Assembly: GCF_008923185.1 (NCBI RefSeq)
Contig: NZ_WBMT01000018.1
Coordinates: 221,131-285,130, forward strand
Direction of reading: 5' to 3'
Length of the DNA stretch: 64,000 nucleotides
From: Actinomadura rudentiformis
GTDB lineage: Bacteria; Actinomycetota; Actinomycetes; Streptosporangiales; Streptosporangiaceae
Below the pieces are notes generated by a model. The model did no database searches. It was not told where the DNA came from and saw nothing but the letters and a program-made list of their open reading frames with translations. A program made the position numbers and the translations under genes. This document shows, in pieces, positions 8,583 through 17,651 of the stretch (its first letter is position 1; each line of letters opens with the position of its first letter).

Positions 8583-10457
8583 CAGCTCCATCGCCAGGTT
8601 CAGGCCGAGAATCTCCGGTTCGAACGTGCGCGGAAACCGGCCGATCGCCAGCCAGAAGACCGGCGTATCGAACGACTGGTCCCGGAACCCGGACCAGGTC
8701 GCGAACTCCGGCGAGCGAGTCGGTGGGAGGTTGATGCCCATCTCCCGCAACACGGCACGGTAGATCAGCGGATGGTTCAGGCTCAGGTCGCCGTTGCCGA
8801 GCTCGTCCCAGTAGGTGTCGAACAGGAAGTGCCCGCGCTCGGAGGAGGCGAGCTGATAGTCGGTGTAGCCGGTCAGCCAGGCACCGTCGATCAGGGTGAG
8901 CGGCGCCAGTTGCACGCTCGAGTCGATCAAGTCGGCGCGGTCCGGCAAGGGATCGCCCAGGCCGTTGTGGAACTCCATGTTGTGGAGGTCGTGCTGGTCG
9001 AGCAGCCAAGACCGCAGACCGTCCACCGGGTGCTCGTCCGGCAGTGACTGGGCGGACGACTCCATGCCCTGGCGGGACCTGGCGAGCCGCTTTTCCACGT
9101 ATCGCAGCGCATATCGGCGGGTCGCCGGTGTGATCGTGCGCCGCAACAGACGGATGTATGCCTGCCGGATGTCCGCGGGAGGGTCGCCGTCATCGCGGGC
9201 GCTTTCCGAGGCCGGCCGGAGCATGATCCGCCGGGGCTGATGGGCGGGCGGTCGCCACCCTGCCCGCTGTGCGGGATCCGCCGGCAGCGCGTCGATCCAT
9301 CGCTTGATCGTGTCCAGTTCGTTGTCCGGGAATATCCGGAACATCCGGCCCTTGTCCGACACGAGCGCGCCGGTCAGGCGGCTGGCCTCGGACCTGCCCG
9401 GCCAGATGAGGCGACTGTTCGCCAGCGCGGTCAGGAACGGGATCGGGTCGGTGCGCGCCTCGGAGAGCCACTCCTGCAGCGGCCGGCCCTGCACGCTGAA
9501 CCGGTCGTGATATACGGACGCCTCCCTAGCCCGGGACCGCACCAGCTCCGCCATCTCGAAACCCGGGTCGCGAGCGGCGTCCAGCTCCTGGGCCACCTCG
9601 TCGCACCAACGTCGCAGCGCGCCGAACGCCCAGGCGAAGCCGCGCTCGACCGCGGTCGCGCCGGCCGTACCGGCTGATTCGACGAACGCGGCCGCCACGG
9701 CCTGAGCATCCTCGACCGTCGGCGGCCCGTCCGGCGTGCGCGCGCGGCTCGGATCCAGCGCGTCCCATCCAATCGCGTGCGGAAGCCGGGTCTGAACACC
9801 GTCGAGCGGCGGGAGCAGGCCGACCTCACGCAGGCAAAGGTCAAGACCGATGATCTCGCCCCGGTATGCGTCCGGGCGCCGGCTCATCGTCAACGCGACG
9901 GCCGGTAGGTAGAAGGACTGGTCGGCGATTCGGCGGTCCTGCGCCAGTTGACTCGCCGGATGCGCATGCACGGCCACCCGGAGGTGTTGCATGAGAGAGA
10001 GGTAGACGCTGCCTCGGGACGCCCGCGGATGCCCGGCGCCGACGTCGCCCGCGAACAGGGAGAGCACCCCCATGGTGACCGCTTCCTCTGCGTTGCCCGG
10101 CTCGCTCATCCACTGCAGCCAGGCACCGGACAGCGAGGCCAAGGGAGCACACGCGAGGACCGCCCGGCGGACGAGCACGTCGGCGCGGCCCTCGCGTTCC
10201 GCCGCGGCGAAGAGTGCCTCGAAGCGCGAGCGTTGCGTGGCGGCCCAGGCGGCGACCGACGGCCCGAGGTCGGCCAGCGGGACCCGCGAACCGCGATCGT
10301 CGGCGCAGCCGCGGTCCAACTCCGCAACGATCGCGGCCCGCAGGGCGTCGGGCAGTGGCGTGCTCTCGGGGTCACACGCGCGGGCGAACACCGTCTGGAT
10401 CGGCAGCGCCGTCGGGTCGTCTACCGCCTGATCAGAACATCGGGTAGATGGATCCAT
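8115..10457 (-). CDS. Iron-containing redox enzyme, heme-oxygenase-like diiron fold
   Basis: About 780 aa. The C-terminal third (from about residue 500) holds spaced metal ligands of the heme-oxygenase-like diiron oxidase type: DQHDLHNMEFH, FDTYWDELGNG, ELSGVGGNYR and FVDIHNTIDNVATGH. Such enzymes oxidise or fragment amino acids and lipids in pathways such as SznF and BesC. The N-terminal 450 residues are helical without a motif I can name, so the protein is longer than most family members. ATG 10457 follows GGAAGAGGAAGAAG. The last 80 residues are antisense to the SnoaL-like gene, so the true C-terminus is uncertain. It is divergent from the desaturase operon. Confidence 0.65.
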   Translation of the reverse strand: MDPSTRCSDQAVDDPTALPIQTVFARACDPESTPLPDALRAAIVAELDRGCADDRGSRVPLADLGPSVAAWAATQRSRFEALFAAAEREGRADVLVRRAVLACAPLASLSGAWLQWMSEPGNAEEAVTMGVLSLFAGDVGAGHPRASRGSVYLSLMQHLRVAVHAHPASQLAQDRRIADQSFYLPAVALTMSRRPDAYRGEIIGLDLCLREVGLLPPLDGVQTRLPHAIGWDALDPSRARTPDGPPTVEDAQAVAAAFVESAGTAGATAVERGFAWAFGALRRWCDEVAQELDAARDPGFEMAELVRSRAREASVYHDRFSVQGRPLQEWLSEARTDPIPFLTALANSRLIWPGRSEASRLTGALVSDKGRMFRIFPDNELDTIKRWIDALPADPAQRAGWRPPAHQPRRIMLRPASESARDDGDPPADIRQAYIRLLRRTITPATRRYALRYVEKRLARSRQGMESSAQSLPDEHPVDGLRSWLLDQHDLHNMEFHNGLGDPLPDRADLIDSSVQLAPLTLIDGAWLTGYTDYQLASSERGHFLFDTYWDELGNGDLSLNHPLIYRAVLREMGINLPPTRSPEFATWSGFRDQSFDTPVFWLAIGRFPRTFEPEILGLNLAMELSGVGGNYRRGRQALKKHGFSTAFVDIHNTIDNVATGHSAWAADAIDGYLAQQAPTASTDAWDRIRAGYRSLNAPPGLLADKGPAEPKPEVVNGEEPVAVGLSAEDIGKASLEFEWAAVSSTAREGVPAENEDDIVRADEGVRVDRQVAAELDEPL

Positions 10458-10853
10458 CGTGCTTCTTCCTCTTCCTACGTCGAAAACCTGGCAATCGCAC
10501 GCAGAAGGGCCACCGCGAGCCACCTCCCTCGTACAACGGGGAATGGTGCACGGCATTGCGCAAGAAGCCGGCCGAACCTCCTGCCAAGAAACCTAACGCC
10601 GGGCCAGTGGGGGACCGTGTCCCGTAAAACAGCCCCCCGCCCCGCGCCCATGATCCGCGAAGCGGGCCGGGCGCCGCGTCGCCGGTTCACGTGACTGCGC
10701 TGGGAAGCCGGAGCTGCATATGGTCGGTCAGTGTTTACCAGCGACGAGCGGCATTCACCTGGGTCGAACCGCCTCCCGGATCGGGCCCGCCGAGGTCAGC
10801 CGGCAGGTGTGCCCGGGCTTCGTCGAAGAGGACTCGGGAAAGGTGACGGTGAG
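10458..10853. promoter_or_regulatory. Divergent promoter region of the cluster left arm
   Basis: 396 bp between two divergent genes with no supported frame of its own. It contains the repeated element described at 10677-10699 and GGTGACGGTGAG before the desaturase start. It should hold promoters for both directions. Confidence 0.5.
10677..10699 (+). promoter_or_regulatory. Conserved 23-bp element, copy 1
   Basis: The core GCCGGTTCACGTGACTGCG is identical, in reverse orientation, to 54105-54127, and a near match lies at 35781-35803. All three lie in or next to intergenic promoter regions. The centre TCACGTGA is a perfect palindrome. Candidate binding site of a pathway regulator such as the StrR-type protein at 47.9 kb (inference). 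Confidence 0.6.
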
Positions 10854-11828
10854 ATGACCGACCGCGAGCCCGGACGGATATGGCGCAACAGCCCGGCCGA
10901 CGCCATCCTGCTCGGGATTTGCATCGTGCAGTTCGCAGGGACGATCGCGCTGGCCGTGTTGACGCCGGACGGGCTGTGGCCGCGGCTCGGCTCGGCGATC
11001 CTGGTCACCGCCATGATGACCTACTCGGTGCTCATCGTTAACCACATGTTCGTGCACCAGCCCTGGTTCACCGACGACCGGCTGAACGCGCTCGTGTCGT
11101 TGATGAACTCGGCGAACATCGCGCAGTCGGTACAGGCGTACCAGTTGGGTCACGTCCGCAACCACCACCGGTACAACAACGACCGTAAGCGCGACGGGGT
11201 CACCGCCGACCTCAGCTCCACTTACCGGTACAGCCGGGACGACGACCACGCCCCGCTCTGGCGGTACCTGGTCTTCAGCCTCGCCGCCTCGGCCCGGGAG
11301 TTCGTGGGCACCTGGGCGTCCTTGCGCCGGTTGTGCGGCGTCGGCCCGGCGGAGACCACGCTGCGAGGGTGGGCCGCCCGGCACCCGGCCCGGCGCGCGG
11401 CCGAGCTCGCCCAGATCCGCCGCGACCGCTTGGCACACCTGAGTTTCATCGTGCTGCTCGCCGTCCTCTCGTGGCAGTGGCTGCTGCTGTGCTACCTGCC
11501 GGCGGTAGCGGCCGCGTTTACCTGGGTCAACGTCCAGAACTACTACCGGCACTTCGGGGCGGAGCCGGAGAGCCGGTACGCGAACTCCGTGAGCTACTAC
11601 AGCCGGCTGTACAACCGGCTGACCTTCAACGACGGGTACCACCAGGAGCACCATCTGCGCCCCACGACACACTGGACCCGGCTTCCCGAGGTCGCGGCGC
11701 AGTATCAGGAGCGGCTCGACGAGGCCGGTCGTGTCGTGTCCACGGTGCCGCCCGTGGTCGGCTTCCTGGACACCGGTCGCATTGGTCGCATCGCCCAACG
11801 CTCCTCAGCGACCCGAGCCACCCAATGA
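10854..11828 (+). CDS. Membrane diiron fatty-acid desaturase/hydroxylase
   Basis: 324 aa with four hydrophobic stretches and three histidine boxes: NHMFVH, HVRNHHRY and HQEHH. These bind the diiron centre of membrane desaturases and hydroxylases. The family acts on acyl chains or small hydrophobic substrates. Here it is the first gene of the plus-strand biosynthetic operon, and its stop overlaps the next start (ATGA). ATG 10854 has an upstream AAAGGTGACGGTGAG. A second desaturase of the cluster is at 45.1-46.1 kb. The substrate cannot be read from sequence. Confidence 0.8.
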   Translation: MTDREPGRIWRNSPADAILLGICIVQFAGTIALAVLTPDGLWPRLGSAILVTAMMTYSVLIVNHMFVHQPWFTDDRLNALVSLMNSANIAQSVQAYQLGHVRNHHRYNNDRKRDGVTADLSSTYRYSRDDDHAPLWRYLVFSLAASAREFVGTWASLRRLCGVGPAETTLRGWAARHPARRAAELAQIRRDRLAHLSFIVLLAVLSWQWLLLCYLPAVAAAFTWVNVQNYYRHFGAEPESRYANSVSYYSRLYNRLTFNDGYHQEHHLRPTTHWTRLPEVAAQYQERLDEAGRVVSTVPPVVGFLDTGRIGRIAQRSSATRATQ

Positions 11829-13693
11829 ACCAGCCGGGCAGACGTCGAGGAGGGGAGCGGTACGTGCGGAATCTCGGCACGCCGGATGACCCGTACGACG
11901 TGATCGGGCTGGGCTTCGGACCGTCGAACATCGCACTCGCGATCGCTGCCCAGGAGATCGCGCCGGATCGCCGCTGCCTGTTCCTGGAGCGCTCTGGCGA
12001 CACGCGCTGGCACGAGGGCATGCTCATCGACGGCGCCCGGATGCAGATCTCCTTCCTCAAGGACCTGGTGTCCCTGCGGAACCTGGCCAGCCCATTCACC
12101 TTCCTCCAGTACGAGAAGGCCAAGGGGCGGCTGGAGAGGTTCGTGAACCTCGCCGAGTTCCGGCCGACCCGGCTGGAGTTCCAGGACTACCTGAGGTGGG
12201 TCGCCGCACAGTTCGCCGACATGGTGCGCTACCACTCCGCGGTCCGCGCGGTGACCCCGGTCCGCGACGACGACGGCACGCTGCCGCTGTTCCGGGTGAC
12301 CGCGACCGACACCACGACCGGCGGCGTCGTCGAGTACCACGCCCGCAACATCGTGCACGCGCTCGGCGGCGTACCCCGCGTGCCGGAGGCGGTGACGCTC
12401 GGCCCGACCGTGGTGCACTCCAGCGCGTTCCTGCCAACGGTCCCCGAGACGTTCACCGACCGCGACCGCGAGTGGGAGTTCGCGGTCGCCGGCGACGGGC
12501 AAAGCGCCGGCGAGATCACCCACTACCTGCTGGACCGGTACCGCAACGCCCGCGTGCACCTGATCCTGCCGGGGTACTCGCTGCGTGCCACCGACAACAA
12601 CCCGTTCGCGAACGAGCAGTTCTTCGAGGCCAACGCCGCCGACTTCTACTCCCGCAACGAGGCGAACCGGCGCGACTACTACGCCGGCCTGCGAACCACC
12701 AACTACGGCGTGGTGGAGGCGAGTTTTCTCGACGAGCTGTACCGGCTGGTCTACGCCGACGAGGTCCGCGGCCGCACCCGCCTCGTGGTCCACGACGGCT
12801 CCCGGCTGACCGGGGCGGAGGCCGGGGCCGACGGCACGGGCGTCCGGATCGGGGTCGACGCCCGCTTCGGCGGCGGGGCCCGCGTGCTCCGAGTTGACGG
12901 CCTGGTGCTGGCCACCGGGTACCGGCGCGAACTGGACTCGGATATGTACCGCGACGTCCTTCCCTACCTGGACACCGACGCCGATGGCGGGCTGGCGGTT
13001 TCCCGTGAACACCGCGTGCGCACGACCGACGAGCTGACCTGCGGCCTGTACGTGCAGGGCTTCGCCGAGGCGACGCACGGGCTCGGCGACACGCTGTTGT
13101 CGCTGCTGCCCTTCCGGTCCAAGCAGATCATCACAGCCATCGCCAAGGACGGTGGTTCGCTGGCCCGCGCGTTCCCGCCGGCGGGGCACGACGCCGGGCC
13201 GACCGCCGCGACGCTGGTGACGCTGATCGAGCGATGCGGCTCCGGAACGCTGGTGAGCGCCGGTGCGGGGGAGTTCCCGGTCGCGACCCGGCTGCCGCTG
13301 GTGCTGGATCGCGACCGCGGTCGCAACGGCGTCCTGCTCGGGGTGCTCGACCGGACCGATCCGCAGCTGCCGCTGCTGGACGGCGGCAAGGTGCTGGCGA
13401 TATTCCAGCCGGACGGGGCGCCGCCCGGCGAGCCGCAAGCCGGGGACTCGATGTTGATCGACGTTCGCGGATGCGCCCGGGTGGTGACCGACCGGGACCG
13501 ACCTGTGGCGCACCCGGCTCGCGTCGACCCGGCGGATTCCGGGCCGGCCGCACACGCCGTCGGTTCGGTCCGGATCGAGATCGAGATCGAGGCTCTTTCC
13601 AGCCGGTTCCCCCTGTCATCGGAGCCGAGTGCGGCCCCGGCCGAGAGCGAGAGCGAGAGGCAGTCATGGCCGACACCGACGAGATGTACGTGA
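11825..13693 (+). CDS. L-ornithine N5-hydroxylase with partial PaiB-like tail
   Basis: 622 aa. Residues 22-440 are a flavin N-hydroxylating monooxygenase of the SidA/PvdA/KtzI type: FAD motif GLGFGPSNIALAIA, NADPH motif VAGDGQSAGEI and the C-terminal LATGYR. The enzyme makes N5-hydroxy-L-ornithine. Residues about 455-560 look like the first half of a PaiB/KtzT fold (GEFPVATRLPLVLDRD, then LDGGKVLAIFQPDG), which then stops. Full-length fusions of N-hydroxylase and piperazate synthase are known from piperazate clusters, so this tail may be a degraded fusion. The last 28 bases overlap the MbtH start. Confidence 0.88.
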   Translation: MNQPGRRRGGERYVRNLGTPDDPYDVIGLGFGPSNIALAIAAQEIAPDRRCLFLERSGDTRWHEGMLIDGARMQISFLKDLVSLRNLASPFTFLQYEKAKGRLERFVNLAEFRPTRLEFQDYLRWVAAQFADMVRYHSAVRAVTPVRDDDGTLPLFRVTATDTTTGGVVEYHARNIVHALGGVPRVPEAVTLGPTVVHSSAFLPTVPETFTDRDREWEFAVAGDGQSAGEITHYLLDRYRNARVHLILPGYSLRATDNNPFANEQFFEANAADFYSRNEANRRDYYAGLRTTNYGVVEASFLDELYRLVYADEVRGRTRLVVHDGSRLTGAEAGADGTGVRIGVDARFGGGARVLRVDGLVLATGYRRELDSDMYRDVLPYLDTDADGGLAVSREHRVRTTDELTCGLYVQGFAEATHGLGDTLLSLLPFRSKQIITAIAKDGGSLARAFPPAGHDAGPTAATLVTLIERCGSGTLVSAGAGEFPVATRLPLVLDRDRGRNGVLLGVLDRTDPQLPLLDGGKVLAIFQPDGAPPGEPQAGDSMLIDVRGCARVVTDRDRPVAHPARVDPADSGPAAHAVGSVRIEIEIEALSSRFPLSSEPSAAPAESESERQSWPTPTRCT

Positions 13694-13893
13694 TTGTTCG
13701 CAACGACGAGGAGCAGTACTCGATCTGGCGGTCGGGTCGGCCGGTACCGGCAGGGTGGGAGCCGGTCGGCGAGCCGGCGTCCCGGGATGACTGTCTGGCG
13801 CGCATCGGCGAGTTGTGGACGGACATGCGCCCGGCCAGCCTGCGGGCCGCCATGAGCGCCTCCGCCGAGGAGCAAAGGACGCACAGTGGCTGA
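13666..13893 (+). CDS. MbtH-like protein 1
   Basis: 75 aa. It has the family signature NDEEQYSIW, then PVPAGWEPVG and LWTDMRPASLR. MbtH-like proteins bind NRPS adenylation domains and are often needed for their solubility and activity. The start lies inside the end of the hydroxylase gene. A second MbtH is at 52.6 kb, so each arm of the cluster has its own copy. Confidence 0.95.
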   Translation: MADTDEMYVIVRNDEEQYSIWRSGRPVPAGWEPVGEPASRDDCLARIGELWTDMRPASLRAAMSASAEEQRTHSG

Positions 13894-13979
13894 GCCAGAG
13901 TACGCGACCGGGTCACCAGTCAGCTCCCACATCCCCGTGTCCCTTCCGGACCTTCACCAGCTTTGGCGGCTGAGCGGCA

Positions 13980-15815
13980 ATGACGACAGCGAATGATGAG
14001 GAAGTGGCGAAAGTGGATCAGAGGCCGGCCGCACGGCCCAACATCCTGCGCCGGTCGCGCACGTTGCTGCTCGCCGCCTTTCGCGCCCATCCGGGTCCAA
14101 TGAGCTGGGGGCTGGCCGCCGCGATGCTGTACGGAGCGGGACTGACCGTCTGGTCCGTCGCGCTCGGCGAGCTGGTCAGCCACGTGGTGATACCGAGGTT
14201 CGAGGGCGGACAGGTGTCCACCGGCACCGCCCTCGCCCTGGTCCTGGTCGTGCTCGCGATCGGCGTGGTCAAGGGCACGGCAGGGCTGATGCTGCGATGG
14301 ACCGCCACCGCGACCCGGGCCCGGTTCGATGCCACCCTGCGGGAGTCCGTGGTCGAGCGGTACGACGCGCTGCCGATTGCCTACCATCGGGCCCACCCGA
14401 CCGGCGAGAAGCTGGCGCACGTCACCTCCGACCCGGAGGCGGCCGCGGACCTGCCGGCCCGAATGCCGCAGGTACTCGGCATGTTCCTGATGTTCCTGGT
14501 CACCGCCGGCTGGATGCTGGCGGTGGACCCGATCCTGGCAGTGGTCGGCGGTGCCTCGATCCCGGCGCTGTTGCTGGTCAACTCCGTGTACCAGAAACGG
14601 GTCGAAGGGCTTGCCGGGGAGGCCCAGAAGCGGCTGGGGCGGGTGACCGCAATCGCCCACGAGAGTTTCGACGGCGCGTTCCTGGTGAAGACGCTCGGTC
14701 GGGACCGCGCCGAGCGGGACAGGTTCGGCGCCGAATCGGCCCGGCTCCGCGATGCGAATATCAAGCTGGCCGGTCGGGAATGGCTGATGAACGAGCTGTT
14801 CGATCTGATCCCGGCCGCCACGTCGCTGATCATCCTGGTGGTCGGGGCGTGGCGGGTGAACAGCGACGCGATCACGGTCGGCCAGCTGGTCAGCTTCGTC
14901 AACCTGTTCGCCATACTGGCGGTGCCGCTGAGCGTGATCGGCAACGTGCTGGCCCACCTGCCGCACGTGCTGGCGGGGTACGGCCGGGTTCAGGAGGTGC
15001 TCGGCGAGACGCCACCGCCGGCTGTGGTGGATCCGCAGCCGCTGCCGGACGGTCCGCTCGGCCTGAGCGTCCGCGGTCTCGGCTTCGCCTACGCGGACGG
15101 CCCGGAGGTCCTTTCCGATGTGAGCTTTGACGTCCCGGTCGGCGCGACCGTCGCGATCACCGGGAGCACCGGGTCGGGTAAGAGCACGCTGCTGCTGGCG
15201 CTGGCCGGCCTGCTGCCCCCGACCGGCGGCACGGTGCTGCTCAACGGGGTCGACCTGTACCGGGTCGCCGCAGCCGACCGGGCGGCGGCCTGTGCGGCGG
15301 TTTTCCAGGAGCCGTTCCTGTTCGCCGGCACGCTGGCCCAGAACGTCCGGCTCGACTTCGACCCCATCCCATCGGAAGCACCCGCGGACGCCGACCGGGA
15401 GCGGCTGGACGAGGCGCTCCGCCTCGCCCGGGCCACCGCCATCGTCGAGCGCCAGCCGGACGGGCTGGCGACTCGGGTCGGCGAGCGTGGGGTGACGCTG
15501 TCCGGCGGCGAACGACAACGCATCGCGCTGGCCCGGGCCCTGGTCCGCCGGCCCCGGGTGCTGTTGCTGGACGAGGCCACGTCCGCGGTCGACGCGACCA
15601 CCCGGCAGGAGATCATGCGCGGGCTGGCCACCGACTTGCCGTCCACCACCACGATCGTCGTCACCACCAGCGCCGAGACGCTGGCCCGGGCCGACGCGGT
15701 CGTTTACCTCGACAGCGGCCGCGTGGCCGGTGTCGGCGCCCATGGGGACCTGCTCCGGATCGACGGCTACGACCGGCTGATCCGGGGATACCAGCGAGAG
15801 CGGGAGGCGGTATGA
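13980..15815 (+). CDS. ABC exporter half-transporter 1 (TMD-NBD)
   Basis: 611 aa. Six membrane segments fill residues 30-320. The ATPase follows with Walker A GSTGSGKST, signature LSGGERQRIALARA and Walker B VLLLDEATSAVD. It is a type IV (MsbA-like) exporter half whose stop overlaps the start of the next half (ATGA), so the two probably form a heterodimer that exports the peptide or confers self-protection. Confidence 0.9.
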   Translation: MTTANDEEVAKVDQRPAARPNILRRSRTLLLAAFRAHPGPMSWGLAAAMLYGAGLTVWSVALGELVSHVVIPRFEGGQVSTGTALALVLVVLAIGVVKGTAGLMLRWTATATRARFDATLRESVVERYDALPIAYHRAHPTGEKLAHVTSDPEAAADLPARMPQVLGMFLMFLVTAGWMLAVDPILAVVGGASIPALLLVNSVYQKRVEGLAGEAQKRLGRVTAIAHESFDGAFLVKTLGRDRAERDRFGAESARLRDANIKLAGREWLMNELFDLIPAATSLIILVVGAWRVNSDAITVGQLVSFVNLFAILAVPLSVIGNVLAHLPHVLAGYGRVQEVLGETPPPAVVDPQPLPDGPLGLSVRGLGFAYADGPEVLSDVSFDVPVGATVAITGSTGSGKSTLLLALAGLLPPTGGTVLLNGVDLYRVAAADRAAACAAVFQEPFLFAGTLAQNVRLDFDPIPSEAPADADRERLDEALRLARATAIVERQPDGLATRVGERGVTLSGGERQRIALARALVRRPRVLLLDEATSAVDATTRQEIMRGLATDLPSTTTIVVTTSAETLARADAVVYLDSGRVAGVGAHGDLLRIDGYDRLIRGYQREREAV

Positions 15816-17605
15816 GTGCGATCGCGGTCGACCCCGACGGTGTTGCCGGGTCGGCGCCCGCGGTGCTTCGGCGCGGCTTCGCCGCCATCCCGGAGATCCG
15901 CGACGGCCTGGCCCTGACGCTCGTCCTCGCACTGGTCGGCGGGTTCGGCCGGCTGGCCGTACCGATCCTCGTCCAGCGGCTCCTCGACGGGGGACTCAGC
16001 ACCGGACACATCGACGTTGGCCACCTGGTTCGCCTGGGCGCGCTGGCGGGGGTGGCGGTGGTGGCCACCGCCCTGGTCAACTGGGTGAGCCTGCTGCGCC
16101 TCGCCATCGCCAGCGAGCGCGCACTGTGCGGGCTGCGGGTCCGCGCCTTCGACCACGTACACCGGCTCAGCGTGGCGTACCACTCGGCCGAGACGCGCGG
16201 GAAGCTGGTGTCCCGGGTGACCTCCGACGTCGGGACCCTCAGCCAGTTCCTGCAGTGGGGCGGCATCGCCTGGGTGGTGAACGGCGCCGCCATGCTGGCC
16301 GCCCTCGCTGGCATGCTGTACTACGACGTCTTGCTGACGCTGGTCACGGTTGCGCTGACCGTGCCGATGGTCGTCCTCATCCACGTGCTGACCGGGCGTC
16401 TCGGGCCCGCGCACTCCGCGGTCCGGGGCCGCGTCGCCGATCTGCTCACGGTGACCTCGGAGACGATCCAGGGCGCGGCCGTCATCCGCGCCTACGGCAT
16501 CACGAAGCCGAGCCTGCGGCGGACCACGGCGACCATCCATCGCTGGCGGGACACGAAGGCCCGCGCCGGCTATCTGGGCAGCGTGCTGTTCTCCCTCGCC
16601 GAGCTGTTCACCGCGATCGTGGTGGTCGGCGTCCTCGCGGTGGGCCTGGCGATCGGCCCGTCGACCGGGCACACCGCCGGCGAGCTGGTCGCGTTCCTCC
16701 TGCTGGTGACCCTGTTGCTGGGGCCGGTGGGGCAGTTCACCCAGGTCATCGACTTCACGCAGAATGCCGTGGCCGGCTGGCGACGGGTGCTGGCACTGCT
16801 GGACATCGTCGAGGACGTCACCGAGCCGGTCGACGGCCGGCAGCTGCCGGCCAGCCCGCCGGCGGTGGACGTACGGAATGTCACCTTCGGCTACCCGAAC
16901 GCCGGCACGGCCCTGGCCGACGTGTCGTTCGAGGTGCAGGCCGGTCGCCAGGTCGTGCTGGTCGGCGCCACCGGATCGGGCAAGACGACGCTGGCGAAGC
17001 TGATCGCCCGGCTGGCCGACCCCGACCGCGGCCACATCCTGATCGGCGGCGTGGACGCGCGGGAAATCGCGACCGAGTCGCTGCGCTCGCGCGTGGTGGT
17101 CGTGCCGCAGGAACCGTTCCTTTTCGACACCACGGTCGAGGAGAACGTCCGGTACGGGCGACCGTCCGCCACCCGTGCCGACGTCGAGCGGGCCTTCCAC
17201 GATCTGGGCGCGGCGGCGTTCCTCGACAGCCTGCCGCGCGGCCTGGACACCCCGGCCGGGCAGCGCGGCGAGAGCCTGTCCGCGGGCGAGCGGCAGCTGG
17301 TCGCGCTGGCCCGCGCGCACCTGGCCGACCCGGCCTGCCTGATCCTCGACGAGGCGACCTCGGCCGTGGACCCGCGGATCGAGCTGACGCTCGTCGAGGC
17401 GTTGCGCCGGCTCACCGCGGGCCGCACGTCGTTGACCGTCGCGCACCGGCTGGCCACCGCCGAACGGGCCGACGAGGTGATCGTGCTCGACGGCGGCCGG
17501 CTGGTGGAACGCGGCCGGCACGACGAGCTGCTCGCGGCGGGCGGTGTCTACGCCGGCTTGTACGACAGCTGGCGGCGAGCCTCGGCCGCCGGCACGGTCA
17601 CCTGA
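15812..17605 (+). CDS. ABC exporter half-transporter 2 (TMD-NBD)
   Basis: 597 aa with the same layout as its partner: membrane part to about residue 330, Walker A GATGSGKTT, signature LSAGERQLVALARA (Gly to Ala variant) and Walker B CLILDEATSAVD. The altered signature differs from the partner's LSGGE, as in asymmetric heterodimeric exporters. It is followed after 46 bp by NRPS-1, which has its own ribosome site. Confidence 0.9.
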   Translation: MSAIAVDPDGVAGSAPAVLRRGFAAIPEIRDGLALTLVLALVGGFGRLAVPILVQRLLDGGLSTGHIDVGHLVRLGALAGVAVVATALVNWVSLLRLAIASERALCGLRVRAFDHVHRLSVAYHSAETRGKLVSRVTSDVGTLSQFLQWGGIAWVVNGAAMLAALAGMLYYDVLLTLVTVALTVPMVVLIHVLTGRLGPAHSAVRGRVADLLTVTSETIQGAAVIRAYGITKPSLRRTTATIHRWRDTKARAGYLGSVLFSLAELFTAIVVVGVLAVGLAIGPSTGHTAGELVAFLLLVTLLLGPVGQFTQVIDFTQNAVAGWRRVLALLDIVEDVTEPVDGRQLPASPPAVDVRNVTFGYPNAGTALADVSFEVQAGRQVVLVGATGSGKTTLAKLIARLADPDRGHILIGGVDAREIATESLRSRVVVVPQEPFLFDTTVEENVRYGRPSATRADVERAFHDLGAAAFLDSLPRGLDTPAGQRGESLSAGERQLVALARAHLADPACLILDEATSAVDPRIELTLVEALRRLTAGRTSLTVAHRLATAERADEVIVLDGGRLVERGRHDELLAAGGVYAGLYDSWRRASAAGTVT

Positions 17606-17651
17606 CCCGAACGCATTTCATCTCTACGGCACGGCTGGAGGTAGGCGATCG

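Noticed and set aside
11825..13693. Hydroxamate siderophore cluster because of the ornithine N-hydroxylase, esterase and MbtH
   Set aside because: No N-acyl/formyltransferase, no IucA/IucC-type synthetase, no iron-siderophore uptake genes and no iron-box promoter were seen. A KtzT-like partner favours piperazate. It remains a weak alternative.
13920..15932. A 670-codon minus-strand open frame
   Set aside because: It is the complement of the ABC transporter gene, rich in Arg/Gly/Gln with no domain. The plus strand has all ABC motifs.
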